Counted from the first letter of the stretch, positions 10,494 through 19,842 are shown. The stretch: 64,000 nucleotides of DNA from Bacteroidales bacterium (GCA_017522105.1 JAFXAA010000027.1:1-64000); one strand, 5' to 3'. Numbers and translations: made by a program. The notes: generated by a model from the sequence alone, not told the origin.

Positions 10494-10501
10494 TATCTTT
10501 G
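10494..10501 (+). promoter_or_regulatory. -7 element of the DUF2147 operon promoter
   Basis: TATCTTTGCA, 20 nt before ATG 10522. The -33 box is T-rich without an exact TTTG. Confidence 0.6.
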
Positions 10502-10521
10502 CAACAACAAACGACATCGAA

Positions 10522-10986
10522 ATGAAAGGTATCAGACTTCTGATGTTGCTGGCTGTCATGCTGTTGGGTGGCCAGTCGGCAATGGCGCAAAATGCGCTCA
10601 ACAACAATGGCGACAACATCGTAGGCGAGTACGAAGGCAAGCAAAACGAGGACCGTTTCAAAGCGAAAATCGTAAAATTGACCGATGGAACCTACCGCGC
10701 GCAGATAACCTGGCTGGAGCACGACCGCGACGCCAAGGGCAACAAGATACTTGACACCAAGAACCCCGACAAGAGCCTGCGCAGCACGCCGGCCGACCGC
10801 ATCGTGATTTTCACGGGCCTCAAGTACGACGCCCGCAAGCACGAGTGGAACGGCACCAAGATCTACGACCCGCAGCGCGGCGTGCGCGCCAAGCTCGTGG
10901 CCGAGTTCACCGACGACGGGCGCCTGGCGCTCACGGGCTCCGTGCTGGTCATCAGCGAGACGGTCTACTGGAAGAAAATCAAATAA
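10522..10986 (+). CDS. DUF2147 domain-containing secreted protein
   Basis: A 154-residue exported protein. A signal peptide (MKGIRLLMLLAVMLLGGQSAMA) is followed by a DUF2147 domain: IVGEYEGKQNEDRFKAKIVK, then GTYRAQITWLEHDRDAKGNK and IFTGLKYDARKHEWNGTKIYDP. The family is a small periplasmic or outer-membrane-associated beta-rich fold of unknown function. ATG 10522 is preferred over 10441 because the -7 element lies between them. It begins a probable three-gene operon with the nitroreductase (9 bp downstream) and comEC. Confidence 0.82.
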   Translation: MKGIRLLMLLAVMLLGGQSAMAQNALNNNGDNIVGEYEGKQNEDRFKAKIVKLTDGTYRAQITWLEHDRDAKGNKILDTKNPDKSLRSTPADRIVIFTGLKYDARKHEWNGTKIYDPQRGVRAKLVAEFTDDGRLALTGSVLVISETVYWKKIK

Positions 10987-10995
10987 CTGGACGCC

Positions 10996-11640
10996 ATGGC
11001 CGACAACTATCTGGAGAAACGCTACGAGGAGACCCTCGGCTCCGCGCGCCCCAAAGTGAAGCGCGTGGGCAACACCGTGGACACCCTCCTGCTGCGCAGC
11101 CGCAGCCATCGCGGGTACAACAAGAATTACGTCGTTTCGCGCGCCGAACTGGAGCGCATCGTGGGTGTGTGCACCAAGCTGCCTTCGGGCTGCAACCAGC
11201 AGGTGCTGCGCTATTGGCTTGTGACCAAGGACACCGGCGCCGACCGTGTGCTGCCGCTCATCAAGCTTGGCGCCGCGCTGCCGGAGCTGCATCTGCCCCT
11301 GCCGGGTACCGAGCCGGAGGCTTTCATCGTCTGCTGCTCCGTGGCGCCGGAGGGCAAGCTTGTCGACATAGACCTCGGCATAGCCCTGCAGAGCATGGCT
11401 CTCAAGGCCGTGGAGATGGGGCTCAACACCCTGATGATTGGCGCCTTCAACCGCGAGAAGCTGCGCGAGGCGCTGGCTCTGCCCTGCGAGCCGCTGATGC
11501 TTTTGGCCGTGGGCAAAGGCACCGACCGCATTGAGCTGGTGCCCACCGCTGCCGACGCTCCGCGCGCCTACTACCGTCGCGACGGTGTGCACTATGTGCC
11601 CAAGGTGCGCCTCGACGACCTCATCCTCAATCATGCGTAG
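10996..11640 (+). CDS. nitroreductase family protein
   Basis: A 214-residue FMN-dependent nitroreductase-fold protein. Recognisable parts are RSHRGYNKNYVVSRAELERI (N-terminal FMN-phosphate region), PSGCNQQVLRYWLV and GIALQSMALKAVEMGLNTLMIGAFNREKL, ending with AYYRRDGVHYVPK. The reaction is NAD(P)H-dependent reduction; the substrate is unknown. The last 8 bp overlap the start of the comEC-like gene, so the two are probably translationally coupled. Confidence 0.85.
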   Translation: MADNYLEKRYEETLGSARPKVKRVGNTVDTLLLRSRSHRGYNKNYVVSRAELERIVGVCTKLPSGCNQQVLRYWLVTKDTGADRVLPLIKLGAALPELHLPLPGTEPEAFIVCCSVAPEGKLVDIDLGIALQSMALKAVEMGLNTLMIGAFNREKLREALALPCEPLMLLAVGKGTDRIELVPTAADAPRAYYRRDGVHYVPKVRLDDLILNHA

Positions 11641-12878
11641 GGCTCCGCTGGTGCCTGTGGCGCTGGCGTTCATGGCCCTTGTGGCTCTCACCGGCGCTCT
11701 CGGTCGCGCCGACCGTCTGTGGCACCGCCACTGTCCGGCACAGGTCTATATGACCGTGTGTGTCAGCGACATACCCGCCAATTTGGGAGATGTTGCTGTG
11801 GGGGGGGGGTAAAGTGCTGAAAATTAATAACATACAGAGGTGTGGCAACATTAGGATGTTCTTCCGCGGCGACTCGTTGGCACACACTCTGCGCTACGGC
11901 GACACGCTGCTCCTGCACGGCTACCCCGACACGCTGCGTCGCAGCATCTACCTGACGGCCGACCATTACATCGTCACCGGGCGCGACAGCACGTCGTTCC
12001 GCGCCCGCTGCGAGGCTCTGCGCATGCGCCTGCTGCGCCGCATGCGGCGCGGGCCCCTGGAGGACGGCGCCGTGGCCGAGGCTTTGGCGCTGGGGTGGAA
12101 GGGCGGCATCGGCCGCGACACGCGGGCGCACTACCGCGATGCCGGGCTGGCGCATCTGCTGGCGGTCAGCGGGCTGCACGTGGGTCTGCTGGCGGCCATG
12201 GTGGGGGCGGCGTTCTTTTGGACGGGGCGCGAGCGGCGCGGGCGCGTGGTGCGCGGCGTCGCACAGCTTGCGGCGGTGTGGCTTTTTGCACTGATTACGG
12301 GGCTTGCGCCGTCAACACTGCGTGCGGCGCTGATGTTCTCCATGTTCATCGTCAACAGCATGGCGGCGCGGCGCGTGGCACCGCTCAACCTGCTGGCCCT
12401 GGTGGCCATCGTGATGCTCTGCGCCGACCCGCTGCTGCTCTACGATGTGGGGTGGCAGCTGTCGTTCAGCGCTGTGGCGGGCATCCTGTTGGCGCAGCCT
12501 GCCATCATGGCGCTGCGCACCCCTGTGGGGCAGGCGGCGGCCGTGAGCACGGCGGCCACGCTGGCCACGATGCCCGTGGTGGTGGCCACATTCCACCGCC
12601 TGCCGCTCTACTTTCTGGTGGCCAACGTCGTAGTGGTGCCCGCGGCGGGCGTCATTCTGGGGCTTTCTCTATTGTATATGCTGCTGCCTTGCGCCGTTAC
12701 GGCGTGGCCGCTGGGGCTGCTGCTGAGGGGCGTCGACGCGCTGACGGCGTGGGTGGGTTCGCTGCCCTATGCCGTCGCTGAGGGCATACACCTCTCCGCG
12801 CCGCTGCTGGTGGCGCTGACGGTGGTGGTCGTTGTGATGTTGCTGTTGCCGCAGGTGCTTCTGCGTCGCGGCGACTAA
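11633..12878 (+). CDS. comEC: ComEC/Rec2-like competence protein, frame broken at a G10 tract
   Basis: Two overlapping frames together encode one 414-residue ComEC-like membrane protein. The first frame starts at ATG 11633 (MRRAPLVPVALAFMALVAL, one membrane helix) and runs into ten consecutive G at 11800-11809, where it stops within a few codons. The second frame carries the rest, including RGDSLAHTLRYGDTLLLHG, LLAVSGLHVGLLAAM (the ComEC core motif) and several membrane helices to 12878. Removing one G, or adding two, joins them exactly. The protein would form the DNA-import channel of natural transformation. It lacks the beta-lactamase-like C-terminal domain. Possible explanations: phase variation by slippage, a pseudogene, or a homopolymer assembly error. 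Confidence 0.8.
11800..11809 (+). repeat. poly-G tract (10 G) in comEC
   Basis: Ten uninterrupted G residues on the coding strand exactly at the frame break of the comEC-like gene. Nine or twelve would restore one open frame. Confidence 0.95.
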
Positions 12879-13549
12879 CCGATGCGTGTCCAGTCTATGG
12901 GTGTCTGGCCGGTGCTGCGCAGGTAGTCGTTGGCACGGCTGAAGTGGCGGCAGCCGAAGAAGCCGCGGTAGGCCGACAGCGGCGAGGGGTGCGGGGCTGT
13001 GAGGATGCAGTGGTGCAGCGGGTTGATGAGTTTGCGCTTGCCGATGGCGTAGCTGCCCCAGAGGAGGAAGACGATGCCTTGGCGGCGTTCGGCGAGGGCC
13101 TGGATGGCGGCGTCGGTGAACTGCTCCCAGCCGTGGCGCTGGTGGCTGCCGGCGGCGTGCTCGCGCACGGTGAGGGTGGCGTTGAGCAGCAACACCCCCT
13201 GTGCCGCCCAGCCGCTGAGGTCGCCGCTGGTGGCGGGTATCTGCGTGCCCAGGTCGTCGTTGATTTCCTTGATGATGTTCGCCAGCGAGGGCGGCACCTG
13301 CACGCCCTGCGGCACCGAGAAGCAGAGGCCCATGGCCTGCCCCGGCTCGTGGTAGGGGTCCTGGCCGATGATGACGGCTTTCACTTTGTCGAACGGTGTA
13401 CTGTCGAAGGCTGCGAATATCTTGCTGCCCGGCGGGTAGCAGGTGTGTTGCTGCCGCTCGGCAACGAGGAAGTTCTTGAGCTCGGCGAAGTACGGCGCCT
13501 CGAACTGCGGCCGCAGCACCGCGTACCAGCTGGGGTCTATCTTTACCAT
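12875..13549 (-). CDS. ung: uracil-DNA glycosylase
   Basis: A 224-residue family-1 uracil-DNA glycosylase removing uracil from DNA for base-excision repair. The water-activating motif G-Q-D-P-Y-H (near residue 62), LLLNATLTVREH and the HPSPLSAYRGFFGCRHF loop near the C terminus are all intact. ATG 13549 (MVKIDPSW) is chosen over 13612 because the extra N terminus would be encoded by the octamer array 13556-13628. The stop overlaps the convergent comEC stop by 4 bp. Confidence 0.96.
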   Translation of the reverse strand: MVKIDPSWYAVLRPQFEAPYFAELKNFLVAERQQHTCYPPGSKIFAAFDSTPFDKVKAVIIGQDPYHEPGQAMGLCFSVPQGVQVPPSLANIIKEINDDLGTQIPATSGDLSGWAAQGVLLLNATLTVREHAAGSHQRHGWEQFTDAAIQALAERRQGIVFLLWGSYAIGKRKLINPLHHCILTAPHPSPLSAYRGFFGCRHFSRANDYLRSTGQTPIDWTRIG

Positions 13550-13555
13550 ATCAGA

Positions 13556-13640
13556 TTGCGTTATTGTGTTATTGCGATGTTGTGTTATTGCGCTGCGTAG
13601 CCATTTACGCATTCACGCATTCCCACATTCACGCATTCAG
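13556..13640. repeat. 8-bp-word hairpin between the MBL gene and ung
   Basis: Left arm words of 8 bp (GCGTTATT, GTGTTATT, GCGATGTT) and right arm words (ACGCATTC three times, CCACATTC once) face each other. On the minus strand the right arm supplies the last three codons and stop of the MBL gene (CTG AAT GCG TGA). A very similar array ends the DRTGG gene at 46920. Confidence 0.75.
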
Positions 13641-14270
13641 AAACGAGTTGTATTTGCGCTCCTTGCCGATGACGCTCTCAATGCCGTGGCCGGGGAGCAC
13701 GCGGTAGTCGTCGGGCAGGGTGAGGATGCGCGTCTTGAGCTTCTCGATGAGGGTGGGGTAGTCGCCGCCAGGCAGGTCGGTGCGGCCGATGCTGTAGTGG
13801 AAGAGGGCGTCGCCCGTGATGACGGCCTTCTCGCCCGGCAGCACGAAGCAGAGGCTGCCAGGGCAGTGGCCCGGCACATAGCGGCACTCCACCTCGATGC
13901 CACCCACCTTCAGCACGTCATTATCGTTGAGCTCCACCACCTCCAGGTCGCCCATATTGTCCACGGCAAAGCCCATGATAGAGCCGTAGGCCTCTGCTTG
14001 GCGCAGCAGCTTGCGCCCCTCGGCGTGCATGCCGACAGGCAGGTGGTAGTGTTCGCAGCACTGGCGCAGGCCGGCGATATGGTCTACATGGGCGTGGGTG
14101 AGCAGAATCATGCTTACCGTCAGCCCCTGCTCCTCGATATATTGTGTCAGCTGCACGTCCTCGAACGATGCTTCCGATGCGGGGTCCACGATGGCGCATT
14201 TGCGCGTGGCGGGGTCGACAATCAGGTAGCAGTTGACCTCAAAGTGGTTGAACTGGAATTGCTTTATCAT
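13629..14270 (-). CDS. MBL-fold hydrolase (glyoxalase II-like)
   Basis: A 213-residue metallo-beta-lactamase-fold protein. The metal-binding motif T-H-A-H-V-D-H-I near residue 59, PGHCPGSLCF and GDALFHYSIGRTDLPGGD are intact, followed by LPGHG. This matches the glyoxalase II/YcbL-like hydroxyacylglutathione hydrolase group; the physiological thioester is not known. The last residues L-N-A and the stop come from an octamer repeat array, so the true ancestral end may have been slightly different. Confidence 0.88.
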   Translation of the reverse strand: MIKQFQFNHFEVNCYLIVDPATRKCAIVDPASEASFEDVQLTQYIEEQGLTVSMILLTHAHVDHIAGLRQCCEHYHLPVGMHAEGRKLLRQAEAYGSIMGFAVDNMGDLEVVELNDNDVLKVGGIEVECRYVPGHCPGSLCFVLPGEKAVITGDALFHYSIGRTDLPGGDYPTLIEKLKTRILTLPDDYRVLPGHGIESVIGKERKYNSFLNA

Positions 14271-14404
14271 TGCCTGTGGTTTCTTTTCTCACTAAAAAAC
14301 GCAACTTGCTTATAAATATTGTTTGCGGCATTAGTAACCTTGGTCTGTACAATATTCTTTGAGGCACGGCGTTAATGAATAGTAAAGGACAAAACTAATA
14401 CATA

Positions 14405-15505
14405 ATGAAGAGAACGATACTTTTGCTCGCTGTTGCGGCGCTTGTCTTCGCGTCGTGCGATAAGGAGAATGTCACCCCCACGCCGTCGACAGACGGGACG
14501 GTGACGCTGAATTGTGTGCGCCCCGCCTACCTGAAGGCCGGCGACACCATAGCGTTGATTTCGCCCTCCTACTACACGGCGATGGAGAACGTGGAGGCCA
14601 CGGCCGACCTGCTGCGGTCGTGGGGCTTCGTGCCCGTCATTGGTCCCAATGTGGGTAAACTGGTCGACGGCAAGTATGCCGGCACCGTGGCCGAGCGCGT
14701 CAGCGACCTGCTCTGGGCCTTCGGCGACCCGAGTATCAAGGCTATCATCTGCAATCGTGGCGGCTACGGCACCATCCAGCTCATCGACCAGATACCGCTT
14801 GCCAAGCTGTCGGCTTCGCCCAAGTGGCTCGTCGGCTTCAGCGACATCAGCACCTTGCACGGTCTGCTGAACCGCGCCGGGGTGATGAGCATGCACGGCA
14901 CCATGAGCTCGTTCCTGGCTGCCGGTGGCACCGACGAGACCAGCACCCTGATGCGCGACCTGCTGAAAGGGGAAGTGCCATGCTACCGTCTGCTGCCCCA
15001 TGCCCAGAACATCGAGGGCACCGCTACAGGCGTGCTGGTGGGCGGCAACCTCTGCACCGTGGCGCCCAATGTGGGCTCGCAGGCCGATGCCACGATGGGG
15101 CGGGATATCATCCTCTTCGTCGAGGAGGTGGGTGAGTCGATGCACAACATAGATCGCCAGATGCGCATCCTGCAGATGAACGGTGTGCTGGACCGCTGCA
15201 AGGGCGTCGTGCTGGGCGAGTTCTCCGACTGCGGCACGGAGTTTACCTACGAGAATGTCGAGGCCATGATACGCCAGATAGTGGAGCCCTACGGCATCCC
15301 GATGCTCTGCGGCTTCCCCGCCGGCCACGGAGACGTCAACCTGCCCCTCGTCATGGGTGCTTCCGTCACCATCGACGTGCGTGGCGACGGCGCTACCCTG
15401 CAGTTCAATATCGGCGGTAATCAGCACAATATCACCACCGAGCCTTCCGTGGCAAACACGAAGTCGCTCAGCGACCGCCTGCGGATGGCCGGCAAAGTTT
15501 TCTGA
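14405..15505 (+). CDS. LD-carboxypeptidase (peptidase S66), lipoprotein
   Basis: A 366-residue lipoprotein: signal sequence with lipobox F-A-S-C at residues 16-19. The S66 family trims the terminal D-amino acid from murein tetrapeptides. Recognised parts are DTIALISPSY, CNRGGYGTIQLID, the nucleophile motif LVGFSDIST (Ser), FVEEVGESMHNIDRQM, GEFSDC and the His-containing GFPAGHGDVNLPL near the C terminus. Lipid anchoring is less common for this usually cytoplasmic family and implies action in the periplasm or at the surface. The ferredoxin-flavodoxin gene begins 6 bp downstream. Confidence 0.9.
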   Translation: MKRTILLLAVAALVFASCDKENVTPTPSTDGTVTLNCVRPAYLKAGDTIALISPSYYTAMENVEATADLLRSWGFVPVIGPNVGKLVDGKYAGTVAERVSDLLWAFGDPSIKAIICNRGGYGTIQLIDQIPLAKLSASPKWLVGFSDISTLHGLLNRAGVMSMHGTMSSFLAAGGTDETSTLMRDLLKGEVPCYRLLPHAQNIEGTATGVLVGGNLCTVAPNVGSQADATMGRDIILFVEEVGESMHNIDRQMRILQMNGVLDRCKGVVLGEFSDCGTEFTYENVEAMIRQIVEPYGIPMLCGFPAGHGDVNLPLVMGASVTIDVRGDGATLQFNIGGNQHNITTEPSVANTKSLSDRLRMAGKVF

Positions 15506-15511
15506 GGCGAG

Positions 15512-16339
15512 ATGGCCAAGCTCAAGGCATACTATTTCAGTCCCACGGGCTGCACGTTCCATGTGGCGACACGTTTGGCGGGGCATCTGGCTGGGCGGCT
15601 TGGGCTGCCGGTGGAGTGCCATTCCTATACCCTGCCCGCCGAGCGCGAGGTGCTTCCCACCCTCGACGCCGACGATGTCGTGCTCTGGGCCACGCCGGTC
15701 TATGCCGGCCGCATCCCCAACAAGACGCTTGACTACGTCCGTCGGGCGATACATGGCAACGGGAATCCGGCCGTGGCCCTGGTGACCTTCGGCAACCGCG
15801 CCTACGATAACGCGTTGGCCGAGCTCGTCGGGCTGATGCGCGACGGCGGCCTGCGACCCGTGGGCGGTGCCGCCGTGGTGACGCGCCACGCCTTCAGCGA
15901 CACCCTCGGCGTGGGGCGCCCCGACGCCGTCGACCTCGCCGCCATCGACCGGTTCGCCGGCGAGGTGGCGGAACGGATACCCGTTGTCGGCGACGCCATG
16001 CTCACGGTGCCCGGCGAAGCGCATCCCGAGCGTTACTACACCCCCTTGAAGGTGGGCAACGCCCCGGCCGGATTCCTCAAGGCGCGCCCCTCGTGCGCCG
16101 CAGACCGCTGCACGCGCTGCGGCAAATGCCTGTCGGTTTGCCCGATGGGAAGCATCGCGGAGAGGGACTGCATGCCCGTGTTCGACGGCGTATGCATCAA
16201 GTGCCAGGCCTGCCGCCGCAACTGTCCCACGGGTGCCATCGCCTTCACCGACCCCGAGTATCTCTCGCATGTGGCTATGATTGAACGCACCTTTGCGGAA
16301 CCCAAGCGGTCGGAGTTCTATGTGGCGCAAGGGGGGTGA
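15512..16339 (+). CDS. EFR1-type flavodoxin-ferredoxin fusion
   Basis: A 275-residue protein joining an N-terminal flavodoxin-like domain (KAYYFSPTGCTFHVATRLA for FMN phosphate; VLWATPVYAGRIPNKTL) to a C-terminal pair of 4Fe-4S clusters (C-T-R-C-G-K-C-L-S-V-C-P and C-I-K-C-Q-A-C-R-R-N-C-P, from about residue 198). It matches the EFR1-family ferrodoxins of anaerobes, thought to act as electron carriers. It lies between the S66 peptidase (6 bp) and the DUF1294 gene (1 bp), so the three are probably co-transcribed. Confidence 0.9.
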   Translation: MAKLKAYYFSPTGCTFHVATRLAGHLAGRLGLPVECHSYTLPAEREVLPTLDADDVVLWATPVYAGRIPNKTLDYVRRAIHGNGNPAVALVTFGNRAYDNALAELVGLMRDGGLRPVGGAAVVTRHAFSDTLGVGRPDAVDLAAIDRFAGEVAERIPVVGDAMLTVPGEAHPERYYTPLKVGNAPAGFLKARPSCAADRCTRCGKCLSVCPMGSIAERDCMPVFDGVCIKCQACRRNCPTGAIAFTDPEYLSHVAMIERTFAEPKRSEFYVAQGG

Positions 16340-16340
16340 T

Positions 16341-16580
16341 ATGCCGAACTATACGACCATCCTGCTCCTATTTCTTGCGACCCTGCTGTTGCTGGCCGTA
16401 CTCGGCGGCAGCGTCGGTGCCTGGCTCGGCATGTATGTCTGGCGCCACAAGACCCAGCACAGGAAGTTCAAGTACGGCGTGCCGCTGATCCTCCTCGTCC
16501 AAGTGGCCATCATGAGCGCCTGCAAGAGCGGCATCGACTTTGCCAATATCCAGACGGACCCCCAGTTTATTATAAACTAA
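16341..16580 (+). CDS. DUF1294 family membrane protein
   Basis: A 79-residue protein with an N-terminal helix (TTILLLFLATLLLLAVLGG), the DUF1294 signature GAWLGMYVWRHKTQHRKFKYGVPLILLVQ and a second helix. ATG 16341 is preceded at close range by a G-rich Shine-Dalgarno (GGGGGGTG) and starts one base after the upstream stop; the longer frame from 16281 would overlap the previous gene. Function unknown. Confidence 0.8.
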   Translation: MPNYTTILLLFLATLLLLAVLGGSVGAWLGMYVWRHKTQHRKFKYGVPLILLVQVAIMSACKSGIDFANIQTDPQFIIN

Positions 16581-16659
16581 AAATCACCATCAGATAGTTT
16601 GCCAGCGCCAAATGAGAGTGTTTTCAGGGCCTTTCAAAAAAGACTTTTTATATAATATA

Positions 16660-16690
16660 AAAGCGAGACATTGCGTGTCTCGCTTTGTTT
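16660..16690. terminator. bidirectional terminator between DUF1294 and lysS
   Basis: Arms AAAGCGAGACA (16660-16670) and TGTCTCGCTTT (16676-16686) pair perfectly around TTGCG. GTTTT follows on the plus strand and an AT-rich run on the minus strand, so it can serve both convergent genes. Confidence 0.85.
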
Positions 16691-16740
16691 TCATGTAAAA
16701 ATGCAGGGCAACTCTTCCTGCTCGTAGCAGTGACTGCTTG

Positions 16741-18465
16741 TTACCCGTTCAGCCAATTGTCGAACTGTTCGCGTTTGAGGGCGGGGATGTCGAGTTTGAG
16801 CTTCTTGCGGAGGCCGCCGAGGTCGTTGAAGAGTTTGTTGGGGTTGGCCTCGCAGAGCTGGGCGTAGTTCTTCACGCCGGCCTTGGCCAGCACGGGCAGC
16901 CAGGCCTCGTCGACGCCGTGGGCGGTGAGGTCTGAGGCCTCGTCCTCGGCGCTCTTGGCCTGCACCTCGGGCTTCATCTGGGGGAAGAGGAGCACGTCCT
17001 GGATGCTCTGGGCGCCTGTCATCATCATCACCAGACGGTCGATGCCGATGCCCATGCCGGAGGTCGGCGGCATGCCGTACTCCAGCGCGCGCACGAAGTC
17101 CATGTCGATGAACATGGCCTCGTCGTCGCCCTTCTCGCTCAGGCGCAGCTGCTCCTGGAAGCGGCCCAGCTGGTCGATGGGGTCGTTGAGCTCGCTGTAG
17201 GCGTTGGCCAGCTCCTTGCCGCAGACGAAGAGCTCAAAGCGCTCGGTGAGCTCGGGGTTGTCGCGATGGCGCTTGCAGAGGGGCGACATCTCGATGGGGT
17301 AGTCGGTGACGAAGGTGGGCTGGATGAGCTTGCCCTCGCACTTCTCGCCGAAGATGGCGTCGATGAGCTTGCCTTTGCCCATCGTGGCGTCGGTCTCCAC
17401 GCCGAGGCGCTTGCAGGCCTCGCGCAGCTCGTCCTCCGTCATCGGAGCCACGTCGACGCCCGTCTCCTCCTTGATGAGTTGGCACATAGGTGCGCGGCGG
17501 AACGGCGGCTTGAAGTCAATCTCGTTGCCCCAGACGTTGACCTTCGTCGTGCCGTGCAGTGTCTTGGCGATGCGCTCCAGCATGTTCTCCGTGAAGGTCA
17601 TCATCCAGTTGTAGTCCTTGTAGGGTACATAGATTTCCATGGCCGTGAACTCTGGGTTGTGTGTGCGGTCCATGCCTTCGTTGCGGAAGTTGCGGCTGAA
17701 CTCATACACGCCCGGGAAGCCGCCCACGATAAGGCGCTTCAGGTACAGCTCGTTGGCGATGCGGAGGTAGAGGTCGATGTCCAGCGCGTTGTGGTGCGTA
17801 ACGAAGGGGCGCGCGGCGGCACCGCCGGGGATGCTCTGCAGCACGGGGGTGTCCACCTCCAGATAGCCCTGCTCGTTGAAGTAGTTGCGCATGGTGTTCA
17901 CTATCTGGGCGCGCTGCACGAAGGTCTCGCGCACCTGCGGGTTGACGATAAGGTCGACATAGCGCTGGCGGTAGCGCAGCTCGGGGTCGCTGAAGGCGTC
18001 GTACACCACGCCGTCCTTCTCCTTGACGATGGGCAGCGGGCGCAGGCTCTTGCTGAGCACCGTAAGACTCTTCACATGGATGGAGGTCTCGCCCATCTGG
18101 GTGACAAACACATAGCCAGTCACGCCGATGATGTCGCCGATGTCAAGGAGGCGTTTGAAGACGGTGTTGTAGAGTGTCTTGTCCTCGCCGGGGCATATCT
18201 CGTCGCGCTTGATATACAGCTGTATGCGGCCGTAGCTGTCCTGCAGTTCCACAAACGAGGCGGCACCCATGATGCGGCGGCTCATGATGCGGCCGGCGAT
18301 GCTCACGTTCTGGTAGAGCGTGTTGTCCTGGGGGAACTTCTCCAGTATCTCGTTGCTCTTCGCGTTCACCTCGTAGAGGGCGGCGGGGTAGGGGTTGATG
18401 CCCAGTTTCTTCAGTTCGGCCAGCGAGTTGCGGCGTATCTGTTCTTGCTCAGTAAGTTCTGCCAT
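16741..18465 (-). CDS. lysS: lysyl-tRNA synthetase (class II)
   Basis: A 574-residue class II LysRS. The OB-fold anticodon domain occupies about residues 55-160, motif 2 is [20 protein letters not shown] and motif 3 is [12 protein letters not shown]. After the catalytic core there is an extra segment of about 70 residues ([19 protein letters not shown] ... LREQFDNWL-like helices) that many LysRS lack; Bacteroidota versions often carry such a tail. It has its own consensus promoter, located at the end of the upstream NlpC gene. Confidence 0.96.
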   Translation of the reverse strand: MAELTEQEQIRRNSLAELKKLGINPYPAALYEVNAKSNEILEKFPQDNTLYQNVSIAGRIMSRRIMGAASFVELQDSYGRIQLYIKRDEICPGEDKTLYNTVFKRLLDIGDIIGVTGYVFVTQMGETSIHVKSLTVLSKSLRPLPIVKEKDGVVYDAFSDPELRYRQRYVDLIVNPQVRETFVQRAQIVNTMRNYFNEQGYLEVDTPVLQSIPGGAAARPFVTHHNALDIDLYLRIANELYLKRLIVGGFPGVYEFSRNFRNEGMDRTHNPEFTAMEIYVPYKDYNWMMTFTENMLERIAKTLHGTTKVNVWGNEIDFKPPFRRAPMCQLIKEETGVDVAPMTEDELREACKRLGVETDATMGKGKLIDAIFGEKCEGKLIQPTFVTDYPIEMSPLCKRHRDNPELTERFELFVCGKELANAYSELNDPIDQLGRFQEQLRLSEKGDDEAMFIDMDFVRALEYGMPPTSGMGIGIDRLVMMMTGAQSIQDVLLFPQMKPEVQAKSAEDEASDLTAHGVDEAWLPVLAKAGVKNYAQLCEANPNKLFNDLGGLRKKLKLDIPALKREQFDNWLNG

Positions 18466-18503
18466 ATCTTTTTATGTACTTTTTATTCCGTAATAAGAAA
18501 GTG

Positions 18504-18534
18504 CAAAAGTACAAAAAATGTGTGACCTGGCAAA
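18504..18534 (-). promoter_or_regulatory. lysS promoter
   Basis: On the minus strand TTTG (18534-18531, extended TTTTGCCA), 19 bp, TACTTTTG (18511-18504). ATG 18465 follows about 40 nt downstream. Confidence 0.8.
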
Positions 18535-18544
18535 ATATTTTTTC

Positions 18545-19111
18545 TCAGAGCATGCGGCGGATGCTGTGGAGGCGGTGGCTGTACTGGCCGGTGCGCTCCA
18601 CGAGGATGCCGCGGGTGTCGAGGGTGTCGATGCGCACCTGGCCTGAAGCGTGGATGATGCGGCCGTCGCCGAGGCAGATGCCCACATGGACGATGCGTCC
18701 CTGGTCGTTCTGGAAGAAGGCGAGGTCGTCGCGCTGCACGTCGCAGGCGCACACCTCGACGCCGCAGGTGGCCTGCTGGCTGGCGTCGCGCGGCAGCCAT
18801 ACACCCTTGGCTTTGAAGCATATCTGTGTCAATCCGCTGCAGTCTATGCCCCCCGTGGAGCGTCCGCCCCAGAGGTAGGGCACGCCGAGGAAGAGCCCCT
18901 CGGCCAGCGAGGCGGCGTCCTCGAAAGGCGTGTACTGCTTGTTGTCGACCCAGCCCTCGTAGCCGTCGTATTCGCTCTTCACGCGCGACCATTTCTCCTG
19001 CCGCTCAATCACTTCCACGGTGTCGCCCATCACGAGCTGGTTCACCATCTCGCTGCGGTCGCTGGCCTCGGCCCTCATAGGCACCGCCGTCAAGTGTACA
19101 TATCCTTTCAT
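18545..19111 (-). CDS. SH3 plus NlpC/P60 cell-wall peptidase
   Basis: A 188-residue peptidoglycan hydrolase. An SH3b-like domain (VHLTAVPMRAEASDRSEMVN ... GYEGWVDN) precedes an NlpC/P60 domain with the catalytic Cys in STGGIDCSGLTQ and the His in GRIVHVGICLGDGRIIHASG. The family cleaves D-gamma-Glu to diamino-acid bonds in stem peptides. No signal peptide is apparent from ATG 19111. The longer form from 19144 would begin with residues encoded by a heptamer array, so I rejected it. It follows DUF4294 by 37 bp. Confidence 0.88.
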   Translation of the reverse strand: MKGYVHLTAVPMRAEASDRSEMVNQLVMGDTVEVIERQEKWSRVKSEYDGYEGWVDNKQYTPFEDAASLAEGLFLGVPYLWGGRSTGGIDCSGLTQICFKAKGVWLPRDASQQATCGVEVCACDVQRDDLAFFQNDQGRIVHVGICLGDGRIIHASGQVRIDTLDTRGILVERTGQYSHRLHSIRRML

Positions 19112-19120
19112 CTTTTTTTT

Positions 19121-19151
19121 CAATAACCAATAACCGATAACCAATAACCTA
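19121..19151. repeat. heptamer array CAATAAC between DUF4294 and NlpC genes
   Basis: Four tandem 7-mers (CAATAAC three times, CGATAAC once) fill the whole intercistronic gap up to the DUF4294 stop codon. On the plus strand each contains TAA. Confidence 0.85.
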
Positions 19152-19730
19152 AATCTGTCCGCGGTCTATCGAGATGCAGATGCGGTCTATCAGGTCGTCC
19201 TTCTTGTTGTGTTTGGGGTCGAAGGTGTCTTTGAGGTTGTAGCCGAAGAGGCGTGCTATGGCCTGGTATAGGCCTGCGCGCAGCGAGCCGCGGAGCTCGC
19301 CCACAATCTTGTAGGCCGAGCGGTTGGTCTCGCGGTCGATGAGCTTGATGAGCACCAGGCCCTGCGAGAAGGTGTAGTTGGAGAGCTCGCCCTTGTAGTC
19401 AGCCAGCAGCTGGCGTTCGGCCTCCTTGATGGCGGCGCGGCGGTCGCGGCGCGGCAGGGCGGCGATCTCCAGCTCCAGCTTGTCGAGGCGGTGCTTGCCT
19501 TCCAGCGCATAGGGCCGCATGAGGCGCACGTTCTTGATGAGCTTGGCGTTCTGGCGTATCTCCTTGGGTGTAAGCAGCATGCCGCTGCTGTACACCGTCA
19601 CCTCGTGCAGATAGTAGAGCGGCACCGTGTCGCCGTCGAGGACGGTGCCGAAGGTGTAGTGCTCCTGCCCGAAGGCGGTGCCCGAGGCCATCAGAGCCGC
19701 TATTATCATTATGAGCTTCAGTCTTTTCAT
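19149..19730 (-). CDS. DUF4294 domain-containing protein
   Basis: A 193-residue exported protein with signal peptide MKRLKLIMIIAALMASGTAFG. The DUF4294 family, restricted to Bacteroidota, is recognised by VLDGDTVPLYYLHEVTVYS near residue 32 and RLMRPYALEGKHRLDKLELEI. The C-terminal half is helical and basic (YKIVGELRGSLRAGLYQAIARLFGYNLKDTFDP). Function unknown; the linkage to an NlpC/P60 hydrolase suggests an envelope role but does not show it. Confidence 0.85.
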   Translation of the reverse strand: MKRLKLIMIIAALMASGTAFGQEHYTFGTVLDGDTVPLYYLHEVTVYSSGMLLTPKEIRQNAKLIKNVRLMRPYALEGKHRLDKLELEIAALPRRDRRAAIKEAERQLLADYKGELSNYTFSQGLVLIKLIDRETNRSAYKIVGELRGSLRAGLYQAIARLFGYNLKDTFDPKHNKKDDLIDRICISIDRGQI

Positions 19731-19842
19731 CGTTGCCTTTCGTTAAGGCGTCTATTATAACGCCGACTTTTATGTTTTAGTATGTCGCCGGCATATTTAA
19801 TTGCATCCCGTGCTATTATTATTTGTCTGCGACACCTCTGCC

